The notes under the pieces were generated by a model, which was given only the letters and a program-made list of their open reading frames with translations, was not told where the DNA came from and searched no databases. From assembly GCF_010470665.1 (NCBI RefSeq), contig NZ_VOPZ01000011.1, positions 67,528 to 131,527 on the forward strand: DNA of 64,000 bases. Reading direction: 5' to 3'. Made by a program: the position numbers and the translations under genes. Numbering within the stretch: the first letter of the stretch is position 1; the number at the start of each line of letters is the position of its first letter. This DNA comes from Desulfovibrio sp. JC022. GTDB taxonomy: Bacteria > Desulfobacterota > Desulfovibrionia > Desulfovibrionales > Desulfovibrionaceae. Shown in pieces: positions 44,210 to 53,285 of the stretch.

Positions 44210-45235
44210 CTAATTAATATTGAATAAGAGCCCTGCTTTATTGACCTTAACAACCTTGTTTCCGGGGAACTGGAAGGTTGAACCTGATTTACGAGCAGAA
44301 AAAGCCCGATCCAGCTGCATTATTGAGTCAAAAAGAGCATGTCCCGGACCGAGGCCATCTAAAATTTTTTTATAAATACGGAGTCTTAATGCAGAATGAC
44401 ATTTGTTCAAAATTGAACAAGGCAAGAATATTTCGCCATTTTCTCCTGACTCTATATACTCAGAAACATCTGCAATCTTTTCATCCCAATAAGTTTCATC
44501 AAGCTCAGCCTGATTTTTCAACCTGATCAGTCCTGCACCCAGATTAGGATTCTCTGCATTGAGCAGAGGCATGATATTATTTCGGAGCCGGTTACGGGTA
44601 TAGTCGTCACTATGATTACTTTCGTCTTCTCGCCACGGACAGCCGATAGAACGCAGGAAGTTTTCAAGGTCTTCTTTCTTAGTTGAGAGTAGGGGACGTA
44701 ACAGTTTCCGCTTCGGGTCATAAGCAATCATCCCTGCCAGGGCAGGCCAGCCGGTACCCCGAATGAGACGCATAACAATATCTTCGGATAAATCACCGAC
44801 ATGATGAGCCAGCAGCAGATACTCAGCTTTAAATTTCTTCAAGCATTGGTTGAAAAAATCATAACGGATAATGCGTCCAGCCTCTTCAAGTCCCATGGAA
44901 TTTTTCGCGGCATAGCCCGCAACATCGGCTGCAAGTGGTTCAACAGGAACATCCAGCATAGCGCATAAATCTTCAACAAAAATACGGTCTCCGGCAGACT
45001 CCTCCCGCAAGCCATGATCCACATGGGCGCAAAAAACCCTGCCCCCCGATTTACGGGCGAGCAGGGTAGCGATAATCAATAAAGCAGTGGAATCAATGCC
45101 ACCGGATACGCCGACAAGCATGGGAAAAGCGGCAAAGTTTTTGCCTGATTTTTGTTTACCAAATTTCTCAATATTCAAGCAGAATCGAGCTAATTTTGGA
45201 TCAAGTTCTTGAATTGATTTTGGCAATGATCCCAT
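44210..45235 (-). CDS. tilS: tRNA(Ile)-lysidine synthase
   Basis: A 341-residue PP-loop ATPase that converts C34 of tRNA-Ile(CAU) to lysidine so that it reads AUA. The ATP pyrophosphatase motif is VGVSGGIDSTALL, followed by AHVDHGLREESAGD and LLAHHVGDLSEDIVMRLIRG (usually HH-x-x-D-x-x-E), and RPLLSTKKEDLENFL. The C-terminal region is short compared with E. coli TilS. It lies downstream of copy B of the palindromic repeat, which separates it from the hemA cluster, and 72 bases upstream of adk, possibly co-transcribed. Confidence 0.9.
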   Translation of the reverse strand: MGSLPKSIQELDPKLARFCLNIEKFGKQKSGKNFAAFPMLVGVSGGIDSTALLIIATLLARKSGGRVFCAHVDHGLREESAGDRIFVEDLCAMLDVPVEPLAADVAGYAAKNSMGLEEAGRIIRYDFFNQCLKKFKAEYLLLAHHVGDLSEDIVMRLIRGTGWPALAGMIAYDPKRKLLRPLLSTKKEDLENFLRSIGCPWREDESNHSDDYTRNRLRNNIMPLLNAENPNLGAGLIRLKNQAELDETYWDEKIADVSEYIESGENGEIFLPCSILNKCHSALRLRIYKKILDGLGPGHALFDSIMQLDRAFSARKSGSTFQFPGNKVVKVNKAGLLFNIN

Positions 45236-45247
45236 TTGATATACAGC

Positions 45248-45320
45248 GCGGCGAAGCCTACTAAAAGTTTTTGGGATTCTTAAACCCTTTTTTCAAAAAG
45301 GGTTTAAGCCGCCGGAGGCA
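45248..45320. repeat. Palindromic intergenic repeat, copy B
   Basis: On the minus strand it reads GCCTCCGGCGGC, then CTTAAACCCTTTTT/AAAAAGGGTTTAAG (a perfect 14-base stem at 45279-45308 with a 2-base loop), then AATCCCAAAAACTTTT and GGCTTCGCCGC. It is in inverted orientation to copy A and may double as a terminator for the hemA cluster. Confidence 0.8.
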
Positions 45321-45327
45321 TTCTTTT

Positions 45328-45663
45328 CTACAAATGCACACCGAGATCCATGATAAATTTATCCATGTAATCGAGCATATGGTTGCGCTGTTCAGGGGTG
45401 GCATAGGCTACGCATTCGCAGCGGATTTTGTTGGAAGCACGGACCAGCAACTCGATTTTCATACTGTTTTCCATGACTTCAAGAGCCATGAAGTAAGGAC
45501 CGCATTCACCGAGATGTTCCTTCTGGACATCCTCAAGAAGATCTTCTGGGATAGGAAGATAAAATATATCGTCAATAGGCCCGGAAAAGCCGATTTCTTT
45601 AAGAGCATCAACAATTTTAGCCAGATCTTCTTCATAAATATCTTCAAGAAGGTAATTTCTCAT
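45328..45663 (-). CDS. Small hypothetical protein of the hemA cluster
   Basis: A 111-residue soluble acidic protein, not recognised. It starts MRNYLLEDIYEEDLAKIVDAL and contains GFSGPIDDIFYLPIPEDLL and ECGPYFMALEVMENSMKIELLVRA, an alpha/beta pattern with two short cysteine sites (GEC, RCEC). AAGGA lies 8 bases before the start. It follows hemA by 11 bases, so it is probably made with the tetrapyrrole genes; an accessory role there is possible but unproven. Confidence 0.75.
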   Translation of the reverse strand: MRNYLLEDIYEEDLAKIVDALKEIGFSGPIDDIFYLPIPEDLLEDVQKEHLGECGPYFMALEVMENSMKIELLVRASNKIRCECVAYATPEQRNHMLDYMDKFIMDLGVHL

Positions 45664-45674
45664 GAACTTATCCT

Positions 45675-46994
45675 TTAGTCTTCAAAATTATTCTTTTTCT
45701 TGCGTCCGCAATGAGCATCAGCAGGAATGGTTTCATTATCAAGGTTAAACATGCGCCGGGCAAGATCAACAAATTCATCAGCCTTGCCTTCTTCCTCGGT
45801 ACGGCGTTTTAGAAAGGCCACCGGCTCGTGGAGCAACTTTTTACCAATGGACATGGCCATGGTCTCAAGTGCCTTATGAGTCTTGGCATCCACATCGCCG
45901 AGACGTTTAAGAGTCTTGGCAAGTTCCTGCTGGGCAACGTGTTCACTGCGGTTGAAAAGGTCCACAATGGTTGGTTGCAGGTCGAGGGAATTAATCCAGT
46001 TGCCAAAAGACAGGGTCTCAAATTCAACGATGGAATTGGCCTTGATCGCCTCGTCTTCGCGCTGAGATTTATTTTCTTCAACCACATCTTTAAGATCATC
46101 AATATCGTAAAGATAAACGTTATCCAGTCCGTTTACATCCGGGTCAATGTCGCGGGGCACGGCAATATCGATAAAGAACATGGGCCGGTATTTGCGTTTC
46201 TTAATGACCTTTCTCATCTCCTTGGCGGAAATAACCGCGTGGGGAGCACCTGTAGAACTGATGATAATATCAGTCTCCACAAGGTGGTCATAAAGATTTT
46301 CAAAAGGCACCGCTTTTCCGCCCATGCATTTACCCAGCTCTTCAGCACGGGAGTATGTACGGTTGGCGATGGATATCTGTTCCACACCGCTGTTCAGCAG
46401 GTGGGTTGCGGCAAGTTCTGCCATTTCCCCGGCCCCGATGAGCATGGCCCGCTGCCCTTGAAGTTCGCCGAAAATCTTTTTGGCAAGTTCAACTGCTGCG
46501 TAACTGATGGATACCGCGCTGGAGGCAATGGAAGTCTCAGTACGAACCCTTTTTGCTACGAAAAAGGATTTGTGCAGCATGCGGTTGATAATGACCCTTG
46601 CAGCCCCGGCTTCAACCGCTTTGCGGTATGATTCCTTGAGCTGCCCGAGAATCTGCGGTTCTCCAACGATCATTGAATCGAGGCTGCATGCCACCCGGAA
46701 CAGGTGTTTCACCGAGTTCAATCCTTCATGGCTGTACGTGTTTGGTTCCAGTTCTCTAACTGAACCGCCACACCGTTTTGCCCAGTATTCAAGGATATTT
46801 CTATCGGTAATGTCCGGAGAGCAGACAACCAGTATTTCAACCCTGTTACAGGTGGATAAGGCCATTACTTCACGCACGCCCAGTTCAAGCAGTCCGGCTT
46901 CGAACTCCTCTACATTTGTCAGGGCGTAACGTTCTCGCACATCCACTCCGGCAGAGCGGTGGTTGAGGCCGATCAGGTAAATATTATGGTCCAT
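45675..46994 (-). CDS. hemA: Glutamyl-tRNA reductase
   Basis: A 439-residue NADPH enzyme that reduces glutamyl-tRNA to glutamate-1-semialdehyde, the first committed step of tetrapyrrole synthesis. LNHRSAGVDVRERYAL, the catalytic cysteine (Cys49 in ALSTCNRVEIL), GEPQILGQLKESY, and the Rossmann motif MLIGAGEMAELAATHLL followed by ISIANRTYSRAEEL are all present; the C-terminal dimerisation helices complete it. It begins one base after the CcsA-like gene ends, giving tight coupling. Confidence 0.95.
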   Translation of the reverse strand: MDHNIYLIGLNHRSAGVDVRERYALTNVEEFEAGLLELGVREVMALSTCNRVEILVVCSPDITDRNILEYWAKRCGGSVRELEPNTYSHEGLNSVKHLFRVACSLDSMIVGEPQILGQLKESYRKAVEAGAARVIINRMLHKSFFVAKRVRTETSIASSAVSISYAAVELAKKIFGELQGQRAMLIGAGEMAELAATHLLNSGVEQISIANRTYSRAEELGKCMGGKAVPFENLYDHLVETDIIISSTGAPHAVISAKEMRKVIKKRKYRPMFFIDIAVPRDIDPDVNGLDNVYLYDIDDLKDVVEENKSQREDEAIKANSIVEFETLSFGNWINSLDLQPTIVDLFNRSEHVAQQELAKTLKRLGDVDAKTHKALETMAMSIGKKLLHEPVAFLKRRTEEEGKADEFVDLARRMFNLDNETIPADAHCGRKKKNNFED

Positions 46995-46995
46995 A

Positions 46996-47823
46996 TCAGA
47001 CTTTAAAGCTATGGTGAGTGGGGATAAAAAAGTTGATCCCCCACAGGGAAATCATGGTGATGACAAAAACTATGATCACCAGAATTGCCGGTTTCTTACC
47101 TCTCCAGCCCATCATAATGCGCTGATGAAAGACGAATGCAAAAAGAAACCAGACCACTAAAGTAACTATTTCTTTCGGGTCCCATGAGAACATTTTGGAA
47201 AAAGCAGCTCTTGCCCAGAGGAATCCGGCAGCAAGTCCCAAAGTGTAGAGAGGGAATCCGATAATAATCGACCAATGGTTTACATTGTCGAAAGTATTAA
47301 GCGAAGGCATTTCCTTGCCCATTCCGGTAAGGTTTGCCTTGGTTTTGATTTTGTTGTTCAGGTAAAGAAAAGCAACTCCGGCTCCGGCAGCCATGGCCAT
47401 AAGCGCGATGCTGACAAAAATGGTCCCGATATGCAGCCCGATAAAAAGACCTGCCAGATGAGCGGGGATAGTTACCTTGAGGCTCTGGGACGCAAGGGAG
47501 ATGATAAAAAGCAGCAGAGCAAAAGGGGATGCTGTGAGTGCAAAAAAAGTAGAGCGCAGCTTCCACCACAGTCCGAAATAAACGAGGATGAAACTCCAGC
47601 CTAGCAGGCTGAAATAAAAATATCCGCCGCTTAAAACAGTTTCCTTATAAAGGGTGACCGCCAGAAGCAGATCCAGAGTGTGCAGGGCAAAACCGCCAAC
47701 AGCGGAAAGGTTGCCGAGTTTTCCCAATATCTTGTTGCTTTTGAGACTTCCGATAAAAAAGCAAACAGTGCCCGCAAGATAGAGGGCGATAATTACGTAC
47801 TGGAATAATTCAAATAAGGTCAT
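46996..47823 (-). CDS. CcsA/ResC-like cytochrome c assembly protein
   Basis: A 275-residue inner-membrane protein with about eight helices, of the cytochrome-c-assembly (CcsA/HemX) type that handles heme. The signature is FLWARAAFSKMFSWDPKEIV near residue 205, the tryptophan-rich heme-binding WxWDPKE-like motif, with a following FAFVFHQRIMMGWRGK histidine. I take ATG 47823 with GGAG seven bases upstream, overlapping the end of the siroheme gene. Placed between siroheme and hemA genes, it probably serves the abundant c-type cytochromes of sulfate reducers. Confidence 0.87.
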   Translation of the reverse strand: MTLFELFQYVIIALYLAGTVCFFIGSLKSNKILGKLGNLSAVGGFALHTLDLLLAVTLYKETVLSGGYFYFSLLGWSFILVYFGLWWKLRSTFFALTASPFALLLFIISLASQSLKVTIPAHLAGLFIGLHIGTIFVSIALMAMAAGAGVAFLYLNNKIKTKANLTGMGKEMPSLNTFDNVNHWSIIIGFPLYTLGLAAGFLWARAAFSKMFSWDPKEIVTLVVWFLFAFVFHQRIMMGWRGKKPAILVIIVFVITMISLWGINFFIPTHHSFKV

Positions 47824-48487
47824 CAATTAACTCCGGTATACGGGGAACAAGTTCTTGGGGCAAAGTCTGAGCCAGAATTTCTTCTACCCGGACCATGTTT
47901 CCAGCCTCCAGTTCATCTAAAATCGGAGATGCAACAAGTTGCCTGAACAAAGCGGTGTTTTGGCTTGTTTCCTTGCCAAGGTCAAGGACCTGCGGCCTTA
48001 TTCTTCCCATTAGAGTGATGAACGCGGCATAATGCGGTCCGAAAATACCCTGTAATTCCCGGCGTATTTTCTTTGTGAATGCCGGAGTGCAGCCCCCGGA
48101 AGACACCGCCAGTGTTAAATCTCCCTGCCTGATCACCGATGGAACAATAAAGTTGCTTCCTTCGGGAAAGTCAGCGATATTACAAAGAATATTTTTTTCA
48201 GCACAAAGATCGGCCATACGGCGGTTGACCTCTGCATTACTGGTGCAGGCAAAGGCGATGAAAACATCGTTCAGGTCTTCATCCTCGAACGGACGCTGCT
48301 CAAAGATCACCCGTTGATCATGGCTGATTTCAAGCATCTCATCTCCCGGTTCTGCTGTATCGAGTACAGTTACCTGTTTGGGGTTGCATTCAAGAATAGA
48401 CTTGAGTTTGCGCACCCCCACAGCCCCGGCTCCGACCAGCAGACAATTGCGATTTTTCACTTTAAGAAAAATAGGGTAGTAAGTCAT
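47810..48487 (-). CDS. Precorrin-2 dehydrogenase / siroheme synthase N-terminal domain
   Basis: A 225-residue protein like the N-terminal (CysG-N/Met8) part of siroheme synthase, which oxidises precorrin-2 to sirohydrochlorin and may insert iron. It starts at MTYYPIFLKVKNRNCLLVGAGAVGVRKL (ATG 48487); a longer frame begins with TTG at 48532 and lacks family support. The NAD-binding motif, FIAFACTSNAEVNRRM and NIADFPEGSNFIVPSVI, and LAVSSGGCTPAFTKKIRREL are typical. Siroheme is the cofactor of dissimilatory sulfite reductase and a precursor of heme in these organisms. Confidence 0.9.
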   Translation of the reverse strand: MTYYPIFLKVKNRNCLLVGAGAVGVRKLKSILECNPKQVTVLDTAEPGDEMLEISHDQRVIFEQRPFEDEDLNDVFIAFACTSNAEVNRRMADLCAEKNILCNIADFPEGSNFIVPSVIRQGDLTLAVSSGGCTPAFTKKIRRELQGIFGPHYAAFITLMGRIRPQVLDLGKETSQNTALFRQLVASPILDELEAGNMVRVEEILAQTLPQELVPRIPELIDDLI

Positions 48488-48591
48488 AGAAGTACTGCAT
48501 ATCAAATGTGGGCATGCATTGTAAAATGACAAAGTGCTGATAAAAATATATAATTTAATAAATAAAACATTTGCAAGGATACGGATATTTA

Positions 48592-49806
48592 ATGAAACGG
48601 GCTCTGGTTATACAATTGACAAGATTTGGTGATCTGGTCCAGACCAAGCGTCTTGTTCTTACACTGCAACGTCGTGGATTTACAGTTCATATCTGTCTTG
48701 ACCACTCTCTAAAAGAGTTGGCCCGGATTCTGTATCCGACCTGCGAAATACATCCTCTCATTGCCCACCGCAGCGGAATAGAAGGGCAGGGTCTTGATAC
48801 TGTACTTCCTGTTAATTACGAAATATTCAGACAATTATCTGAAATTGATTTCGAGGAAGTGTATAATTTGAATTTTTCAACCATGAATTATGCCCTTTCA
48901 TCAATGTTTGACTCTGAAAAAGTCAAAGGACATAAACGGGTCAACGGTCAGCCCATGAAAGATCCGTGGTTTGAGTTGGGCTTTCGGCTTGCTGCTGAGC
49001 GACGCAACAACATCAATCTTGTTGATTACTGGGCAGCTCTAAGCCCGGACATGATTCCTGCGGCGGATGTAAATCCTGTTGCCAGTTCCGGAGGACGAGG
49101 AATCGGGGTGGTTCTGGCTGGACGGGAAAGTCGGCGCTCCCTGCCTTACGATATTCTGGCCCCGCTGGTAATGTCTGCACGATCCGCCAATATGAATAAG
49201 GATATTTTTCTGCTGGGAAGCAAAGCAGAGCGCGGTGCCGGCCGGAAATTACTTTCGAAATTTCCGGCTTCAGTTGCAGAAAGCACTATAAATCTTGCTG
49301 GTAAAACCAATTGGGAAGGGCTGGTGGAAGCTGTCTCGGGACTTGATATGCTGATGACTCCGGACACAGGAACCATGCATCTTGCCGCCCATCTGGGAGT
49401 GCCAGTGCTGGGCTTTTTTCTTTCTTCCGCATGGTGCACTGAAACTGGACCTTATGGCGAAGGGCATACCATTTTTCAAGCTGATACCGATTGCTCCCCC
49501 TGTATGGAAGCTCGCCCCTGCTATTCCGATATGAAATGCCTGGCTCCTTTCAAAAATTCTTCCAGATACATTGCGACCCGTAAACCCGAGCATCTGCCTG
49601 AAGGGATTTCCGTATTTGAATCCGGCTGCGATTTTCTGGGGACGCAATTTACTCTCAAGGCCGGTAATGATGCCACAGGAGAGCGCAGACTTAGATTGCG
49701 TAAATTCATTGGCAGCCATCTTGGCTTGCTGGACATTGGCGAACATGGCCCATTTCCAGAATTAGCAGAGAAATTTTACAAAGATAAAGACTGGATAACA
49801 GCTTAA
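48592..49806 (+). CDS. Glycosyltransferase family 9 (heptosyltransferase-like)
   Basis: A 404-residue ADP-heptose:LPS heptosyltransferase-type protein. I start at ATG 48592 (MKRALVIQLTRFGDLVQTKRL), which matches the family N-terminus RxxxLGDxx. The C-terminal domain contains TPDTGTMHLAAHLGVPVLGFF, the signature for the donor site, and DCSPCMEARPCYSDMKC, a cysteine-rich stretch often seen in Desulfovibrio members. The product is likely an LPS core or related surface glycan. It is followed by a second glycosyltransferase 16 bases on. Confidence 0.87.
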   Translation: MKRALVIQLTRFGDLVQTKRLVLTLQRRGFTVHICLDHSLKELARILYPTCEIHPLIAHRSGIEGQGLDTVLPVNYEIFRQLSEIDFEEVYNLNFSTMNYALSSMFDSEKVKGHKRVNGQPMKDPWFELGFRLAAERRNNINLVDYWAALSPDMIPAADVNPVASSGGRGIGVVLAGRESRRSLPYDILAPLVMSARSANMNKDIFLLGSKAERGAGRKLLSKFPASVAESTINLAGKTNWEGLVEAVSGLDMLMTPDTGTMHLAAHLGVPVLGFFLSSAWCTETGPYGEGHTIFQADTDCSPCMEARPCYSDMKCLAPFKNSSRYIATRKPEHLPEGISVFESGCDFLGTQFTLKAGNDATGERRLRLRKFIGSHLGLLDIGEHGPFPELAEKFYKDKDWITA

Positions 49807-49822
49807 ATATAAAGGTAAAAAC

Positions 49823-51097
49823 ATGGATAAGAATAAGGTGCTGAGAATTCTGGTTGTACTTCCTCTTTATGGCGGTTCGTTGCCCGTGGGCAGATTCTGC
49901 ATTTCCGCATTGGAAAAAATGGGCCATCTGGTGGAAACTTTTGAAGCCCCTGATTTTTACGGTGCCTACACTGCGATTGACGACTTGAAAGTCACCTCCG
50001 ACAGACATCAATACCTGCGGAACAGTTATTTAAATATGTTATCGCAGGCTGTGCTGGCGAAAGTTGAAACTTTTGAGCCGGACATGGTGCTGGCCATGGC
50101 TCAAGCTCCTCTGACCCATCAGGCTCTGAAACGGCTACGTAAGGATAATGTAAAAACCGCCATGTGGTTTGTGGAGGATTTTCGTTTATTTACTTACTGG
50201 CAGTCATTTGCACCTTTTTATGACGTTTTTGCAGTTATCCAAAAAGAACCGTTTTTTGGTGAGTTGAAACAGATCGGAATGGAGAATGTCTTATATCTTC
50301 CGCTGGCTGCCCATCCGGATATTCACAAACCTGAAGAACTTAATTCTATTGATGCCCGCAAATATGGCGGTGATGTGTCTTTTATGGGAGCCGGGTACCC
50401 GAACCGACGGATGGCCTTCCGCAAACTGATCCATCACGGTCTGAAAATTTGGGGTACGGAATGGGATGGAGACCATGTACTTGAGCCTTATGTACAGTTC
50501 GGGGGGCGACGCATTTCATCTGATGAATGTGTAAAGATTTTTAACGGCACCAAGATCAACCTTAATCTCCATTCATCCATCAATGCTGATGAACTGGTCA
50601 GTGGTGGGGATTTTATCAATCCACGCACTTTTGAACTGGCAGCCTGCGGAGCATTTCAGCTTGTGGATAAACGCTCCCTCATGCCCGAAGCTTTTGATGA
50701 AGGAGAATTGGCCCATTTTGATAACCTCGAAGATCTTGATCAGAAAATCGGATATTATCTTGCCCACCCTGAAGAGCGTAAAAAATATATAGAAAAAGCG
50801 CGGGTAAGGGTACTTAAAGACCATACTTATGAAGTAAGAATGCAGTCCTTGATTGATTTTACTACGGAAAAATTCAACGACTGGCCTGCTGAAAGGAATA
50901 CCGAGGTTCTTTTTAACAATAGCTTCCCAGAAGAGTTGAAAAATGATATAATGATGCTAATTAAAAAGCTAGGATTGCCCGCAAATGTAGGTTTTGATGA
51001 TTTAGTAACTGCAATTCGGACACAGCAAGGGAAGTTGAGCCCTCTGGATACAGCTGTACTTTTCCTTGATGAATGGAAGAAAGTATATAAAAAATAA
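49823..51097 (+). CDS. CgeB-like glycosyltransferase (Glyco_trans_1_2 type)
   Basis: A 424-residue GT-B glycosyltransferase resembling CgeB/spore-maturation-type proteins that modify surface glycans. The N-terminal half contains LVVLPLYGGSLPVGRF and PDMVLAMAQAPLTH; the C-terminal half KINLNLHSSINADEL and NPRTFELAACGAFQLVDKR, then ELAHFDNLEDLDQKIGYYL, match the DUF3880/Glyco_trans_1_2 pattern. AAAGG precedes the start. The last 70 residues are a variable extension. It follows the heptosyltransferase-like gene by 16 bases. Confidence 0.83.
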   Translation: MDKNKVLRILVVLPLYGGSLPVGRFCISALEKMGHLVETFEAPDFYGAYTAIDDLKVTSDRHQYLRNSYLNMLSQAVLAKVETFEPDMVLAMAQAPLTHQALKRLRKDNVKTAMWFVEDFRLFTYWQSFAPFYDVFAVIQKEPFFGELKQIGMENVLYLPLAAHPDIHKPEELNSIDARKYGGDVSFMGAGYPNRRMAFRKLIHHGLKIWGTEWDGDHVLEPYVQFGGRRISSDECVKIFNGTKINLNLHSSINADELVSGGDFINPRTFELAACGAFQLVDKRSLMPEAFDEGELAHFDNLEDLDQKIGYYLAHPEERKKYIEKARVRVLKDHTYEVRMQSLIDFTTEKFNDWPAERNTEVLFNNSFPEELKNDIMMLIKKLGLPANVGFDDLVTAIRTQQGKLSPLDTAVLFLDEWKKVYKK

Positions 51098-51155
51098 TTC
51101 AAACACTACAGATTGCTTTACGTTATTCAATTAATAAACACCTTGGGTTCATTAT

Positions 51156-52034
51156 ATGGATGGTTTGTTTTCAGGGAAAGGTTTTAGCGGTAATATTAAA
51201 ATTACTCAAAAAGAATTCTTACAGCTTAGAGACATAATATATGAGCTGTCTGGAATATTTTTGAATGATAATAGAAAATTTCTTATTGAAAATAGATTTG
51301 CGCCCCGGCTTTCAGAGCTTAAGTTGAATAGTTATTCGGAATATATAAACTACCTTAAAAATCATAGTAAAGGAAAAACTGAAGAATTGGCCATGCTCAC
51401 TGAGTTGATAACAACCAATGAGACCAGTTTCTTTAGAGATAATCCGCAGTTGAAAGTCTTTCGAAATTATACTCTTAAAAAAATGATAGATGAAGGAAAC
51501 AAAACCGGGCGCAGGGAAATCAAAATATGGTCCGCTGGATGTTCTTCCGGAGAGGAGCCGTACACACTCGCGATAATCCTGCACGAAGCCTTGAAAGAGG
51601 ACATCCGCAAATGGAGAATCCGTATAACTGCCAATGATATTTCAACAAATGTCTTGAAAATGGCGGAAAAGGGTATTTATACAAAATACTCCTTACGTAC
51701 GACCCCTATACCAATTATCTCAAAATATTTTTCAGAAAAAGATAACAATATTTACCAGATAAAGCCGGAAGTGAAGCGGCTGATTAAATTCGGTAAAATA
51801 AATTTAAATCAGGATCGTTCAGTAAAAATGGTGCCCCGTTCGCATATTGTTTTCTGTCGCAATGTAATCATTTATTTTGACAAAGATATGAAGCGGAAAG
51901 TTCTTAGTGGTTTTCACAATAATTTACTTGATAACGGTCACTTATATGTGGGACACTCTGAATCACTGCATGCAGTAACTGATAAATTCAAACCGAGGCA
52001 GCACGCTGGAACTATTACGTATCATAAGATTTGA
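51156..52034 (+). CDS. cheR: Chemotaxis protein methyltransferase CheR
   Basis: A 292-residue methyltransferase that methylates glutamates of chemoreceptors. The N-terminal helical domain (QLRDIIYELSGIFLNDN) is followed by the SAM domain: ELITTNETSFFRDNPQL, then KIWSAGCSSGEEPYTLAII and RITANDISTNVLKMAEKG, and IVFCRNVIIYFD near the end, in the usual order. The gene is AT-rich relative to its neighbours and lacks a clear Shine-Dalgarno site. It is followed by the HDOD gene, not by cheB, so it may act on a separate sensory pathway. Confidence 0.93.
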   Translation: MDGLFSGKGFSGNIKITQKEFLQLRDIIYELSGIFLNDNRKFLIENRFAPRLSELKLNSYSEYINYLKNHSKGKTEELAMLTELITTNETSFFRDNPQLKVFRNYTLKKMIDEGNKTGRREIKIWSAGCSSGEEPYTLAIILHEALKEDIRKWRIRITANDISTNVLKMAEKGIYTKYSLRTTPIPIISKYFSEKDNNIYQIKPEVKRLIKFGKINLNQDRSVKMVPRSHIVFCRNVIIYFDKDMKRKVLSGFHNNLLDNGHLYVGHSESLHAVTDKFKPRQHAGTITYHKI

Positions 52035-52064
52035 TTCTGCCATTCAACATTTGCGAGGTGCAAA

Positions 52065-53285
52065 ATGCAGATAGTAAGCATTGATGATGTCCAGCCGGGT
52101 ATGGTCCTAGCCGCAGATCTGGCACAAGGAGGCAGAATGCTTCTGCCTGCCGGCTCTGTTCTCACCAATAAAAATATTTCCGTTATCAAAAATCAGAACA
52201 TTGAGTCATTGCAAATTATAGCGTCCGGAGCAACTGAACCGGATGAAGAAAGTATTGATAAAGCATTTATCTACGCGCGCGATTATTTTATGTTTGTCAA
52301 TCATGATGATCCGGTTGTCATGCAGCTTTTCGATGTTGCTGTTTATAAAACCGCAACCAGAATCATGGAAGGCTGGCGGCTTCCGACTAAGGATGAACAG
52401 AATGTTACTGCTCTTGATGATATGCGGGATCTCTTTTTCCGGGATGAGGGAACCATTGAGGATATTGTTGATGCAGAACTGAAAGTGGCATCATTTCCTG
52501 ATATCTTTTTTAAAGTTAAAGAAGCTGTCGATGATTCAAAAAGTACAGCCCAGCATATAGCGGAAGTAGTCGGACTTGATGTGGGGCTTTCAACTCAATT
52601 ATTAAAACTGGTTAACAGCCCGCTTTACGGTTTTCCTTCTGAAATTAACAACCTTGTTCGGGCCGTGGCTCTGATCGGTGGCAAGGAACTTTGCACCCTG
52701 GCTCTGGGACTCTCCACCATAGGTTATTTCAAGGATATTCCGCCTGAGTTAATTGATATGCGTTCCTTTTGGATGCATTCATTGACCTGTGGGGTTTTTT
52801 GCAAAGTCATAGCCGAAAAAGTAGATGGTGTTGTTCCGGAAATGATGTTTACAGCCGGGCTGCTGCACGATGTGGGCAGGTTGATCCTCTTTAAAAAGAT
52901 GCCGTACAGTGCGGTGCAGACAATGCTTTTTGCCCGCGAAAATTTCATTCCCCTTGTGGAAGCAGAAGACATGACCCTTGGTTTCAACCATTCTGATGTT
53001 GCTCGCTGCATGCTCGAAAAATGGAATTTTCCGCCAACTCTCACTGAAATCATAAGCAATCACCACGCACCGGGCAAAAGCGAAAAACAGAAAGAAGCCG
53101 GGATATTGCAGGTAGCTGATAACCTTGCTCTTGCTGTCGGAATTGCCGATGGCGGTATGTATGTACTACCGGGAGTTGATGAAGAAATTTGGGAAGTGCT
53201 GGGCATTGATACAGAAACGTTGAAAGTAATTGTTGAAAATTACGACTATCAGATCAAAGAATTATTTAATAATTTTTTCAGTTAG
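52065..53285 (+). CDS. HDOD-domain signalling protein
   Basis: A 406-residue cytoplasmic protein. After an N-terminal region of about 60 residues with PGMVLAADLAQGGRMLLPAG (found ahead of many HD-GYP and HDOD proteins), the HDOD domain spans about 140-340: FPDIFFKVKEAVDDSKSTAQ, LLKLVNSPLYGFPSEIN, LIGGKELCTLALGLS, and FTAGLLHDVGRLILF. HDOD domains are usually catalytically inert relatives of HD-GYP phosphodiesterases. GAGG precedes the start, 31 bases after cheR. Its stop overlaps that of the convergent histidine kinase gene by 4 bases. Confidence 0.87.
   Translation: MQIVSIDDVQPGMVLAADLAQGGRMLLPAGSVLTNKNISVIKNQNIESLQIIASGATEPDEESIDKAFIYARDYFMFVNHDDPVVMQLFDVAVYKTATRIMEGWRLPTKDEQNVTALDDMRDLFFRDEGTIEDIVDAELKVASFPDIFFKVKEAVDDSKSTAQHIAEVVGLDVGLSTQLLKLVNSPLYGFPSEINNLVRAVALIGGKELCTLALGLSTIGYFKDIPPELIDMRSFWMHSLTCGVFCKVIAEKVDGVVPEMMFTAGLLHDVGRLILFKKMPYSAVQTMLFARENFIPLVEAEDMTLGFNHSDVARCMLEKWNFPPTLTEIISNHHAPGKSEKQKEAGILQVADNLALAVGIADGGMYVLPGVDEEIWEVLGIDTETLKVIVENYDYQIKELFNNFFS

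Noticed and set aside
45828-46631. 267-codon plus-strand frame over hemA
   Set aside because: Antisense shadow of hemA, an effect of codon bias.
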